Shown: positions 41,437 to 41,987 of the stretch, one piece after another
Layout of the letters: the number at the start of each line of letters is the position of its first letter
Numbering within the stretch: the stretch's first letter is position 1
Assembly: GCA_046497075.1 (NCBI GenBank)
Contig: JAWOGF010000074.1
Span: 1-41,987 of the forward strand
From: Saliniplasma sp046497075
Lineage (GTDB): Archaea; Thermoplasmatota; Thermoplasmata; Halarchaeoplasmatales; Halarchaeoplasmataceae
Reading direction: 5' to 3'
Length of the DNA: 41,987 nt
Translations under genes and position numbers: made by a program
The notes under the pieces: generated by a model
Database searches by the model: none
What the model was told of the DNA's origin: nothing
What the model saw: the letters and a program-made list of their open reading frames with translations, nothing else

Positions 41437-41987
41437 TCCTCAACAGGTCCGATCGGGAATATGGTCTTGTCGTAGTACTCGTTTGTGACCTCAGCTAGAG
41501 CTGTGTATACAGCGCTGAACCCACATATTATCCCTTCAAAACCAGCTATCTTGATTATCAGTGATGAATTCATGGCATCACCGATCGCCAGCAGGAAGAA
41601 CAATATTGTAAGTGTTCCAAATACCACTTGAAGAGCCCTATTCAATTTCAGTGTGGATAAAAACATCCAACCTGTGAACAGTCCCCACATAGCTAGATAA
41701 GCTGCTAGAGCGGTATTATTTGGTTCTGGAATACCTTCTACTACATTGGGTATTATGTTTATGCCTACAAAGCTCAACCAGAACAGACCGTAAGAACTGA
41801 AAGCTACTCCTGCGAAAGTGTTATTCTGTTTGATCTCCCACCAACCGGCTATCAGTTGGGCGAAACCTCCGTAGAATATGCCCATCGCTAGTATCATGCC
41901 TCCGAGGGGAATAATGCCCGCGTTATGTATGTTCAAAAGTACAGTAGTCATACCGAAACCCATCAAACCTAGGGGGGCGACATTTGC
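41433..41987 (-). CDS. GPR1/FUN34/YaaH (AceTr) family transporter, N terminus cut by window edge
   Basis: Six-helix acetate/succinate-type channel or transporter. The visible part starts inside the N-terminal signature (APLGLMGFGMTTVLLN, the NPAPLGL box of the family with Val for Pro) and runs through all membrane helices (GGMILAMGIFYGGFAQLIAG, FSSYGLFWLSFVGIN and so on). The frame is open to the right edge, so only a short N-terminal tail is missing. Acetate uptake or release would fit a heterotroph that makes acetyl-CoA, but the substrate is inferred. Confidence 0.93.
   Translation of the reverse strand, partial: ANVAPLGLMGFGMTTVLLNIHNAGIIPLGGMILAMGIFYGGFAQLIAGWWEIKQNNTFAGVAFSSYGLFWLSFVGINIIPNVVEGIPEPNNTALAAYLAMWGLFTGWMFLSTLKLNRALQVVFGTLTILFFLLAIGDAMNSSLIIKIAGFEGIICGFSAVYTALAEVTNEYYDKTIFPIGPVEE

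Overview
The window is about 42 kb of dense archaeal chromosome, moderately AT-rich, with short intergenic gaps. The archaeal assignment rests on TATA-binding protein, MCM helicase, Orc1/Cdc6, NMD3, Nop5, an LSm protein, a Cdc48/VAT-type AAA ATPase, an archaeal-type signal peptidase with a His-Arg motif, tRNA genes without encoded CCA (one with a bulge-helix-bulge intron), TATA-box promoters and GGTGA/GGAGG ribosome binding sites. The gene mix looks euryarchaeal and heterotrophic (histidine breakdown, acyl-CoA dehydrogenase with ETF, acetate-type transporter). A Thermoplasmata-like lineage is my guess and is not proven by the sequence. I see no insertion sequence, CRISPR array, prophage or rRNA operon.

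Layout. 1-6.4 kb: the end of a cell-surface protein, a formiminotransferase-cyclodeaminase carrying an inserted C2H2 zinc finger, a zinc-ribbon protein divergent from a PPP phosphatase, and urocanase with a double GNAT protein. 6.4-10.1 kb: a Roadblock/RecA-like ATPase pair, bifunctional NAD(P)HX repair enzyme, tRNA-Met and intron-containing tRNA-Val. 10.2-13.4 kb: flavodiiron protein with a small encapsulated-ferritin-like protein, DUF72 protein, atypical SDR. 13.5-18.0 kb: CDF metal transporter, then an acyl-CoA dehydrogenase-EtfB-ferredoxin/EtfA operon. 18.0-24.7 kb: DUF401 permease, membrane-anchored zinc-ribbon protein, KsgA, PRC-barrel protein, Cdc48, membrane protein. 24.8-29 kb: MscS channel, Mrp/NifX-like/zinc-ribbon iron-sulfur operon whose last gene is frameshifted, nadE with a UPF0200 kinase-like protein, cyclophilin-like protein. 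29-30.9 kb: glutamine synthetase and a small membrane protein. 31-36.5 kb: mcm-DUF424-nmd3-nop5 operon facing an LSm protein and a PIN-like protein. 36.5-40.5 kb: two tandem ferredoxins, dCMP deaminase, TBP, signal peptidase, Orc1/Cdc6. 40.5-42 kb: a probable replication origin, a DUF402 protein and a truncated GPR1/FUN34/YaaH transporter.

The most interesting points are the candidate origin beside cdc6, the frameshift in the zinc-ribbon gene after the NifX-like gene, the paired ferredoxins of which one has lost a cluster cysteine, the ferredoxin-fused ETF operon, the zinc finger inserted into formiminotransferase, the LSm protein with an insert between its two Sm motifs, and the Roadblock/RecA-like ATPase pair.
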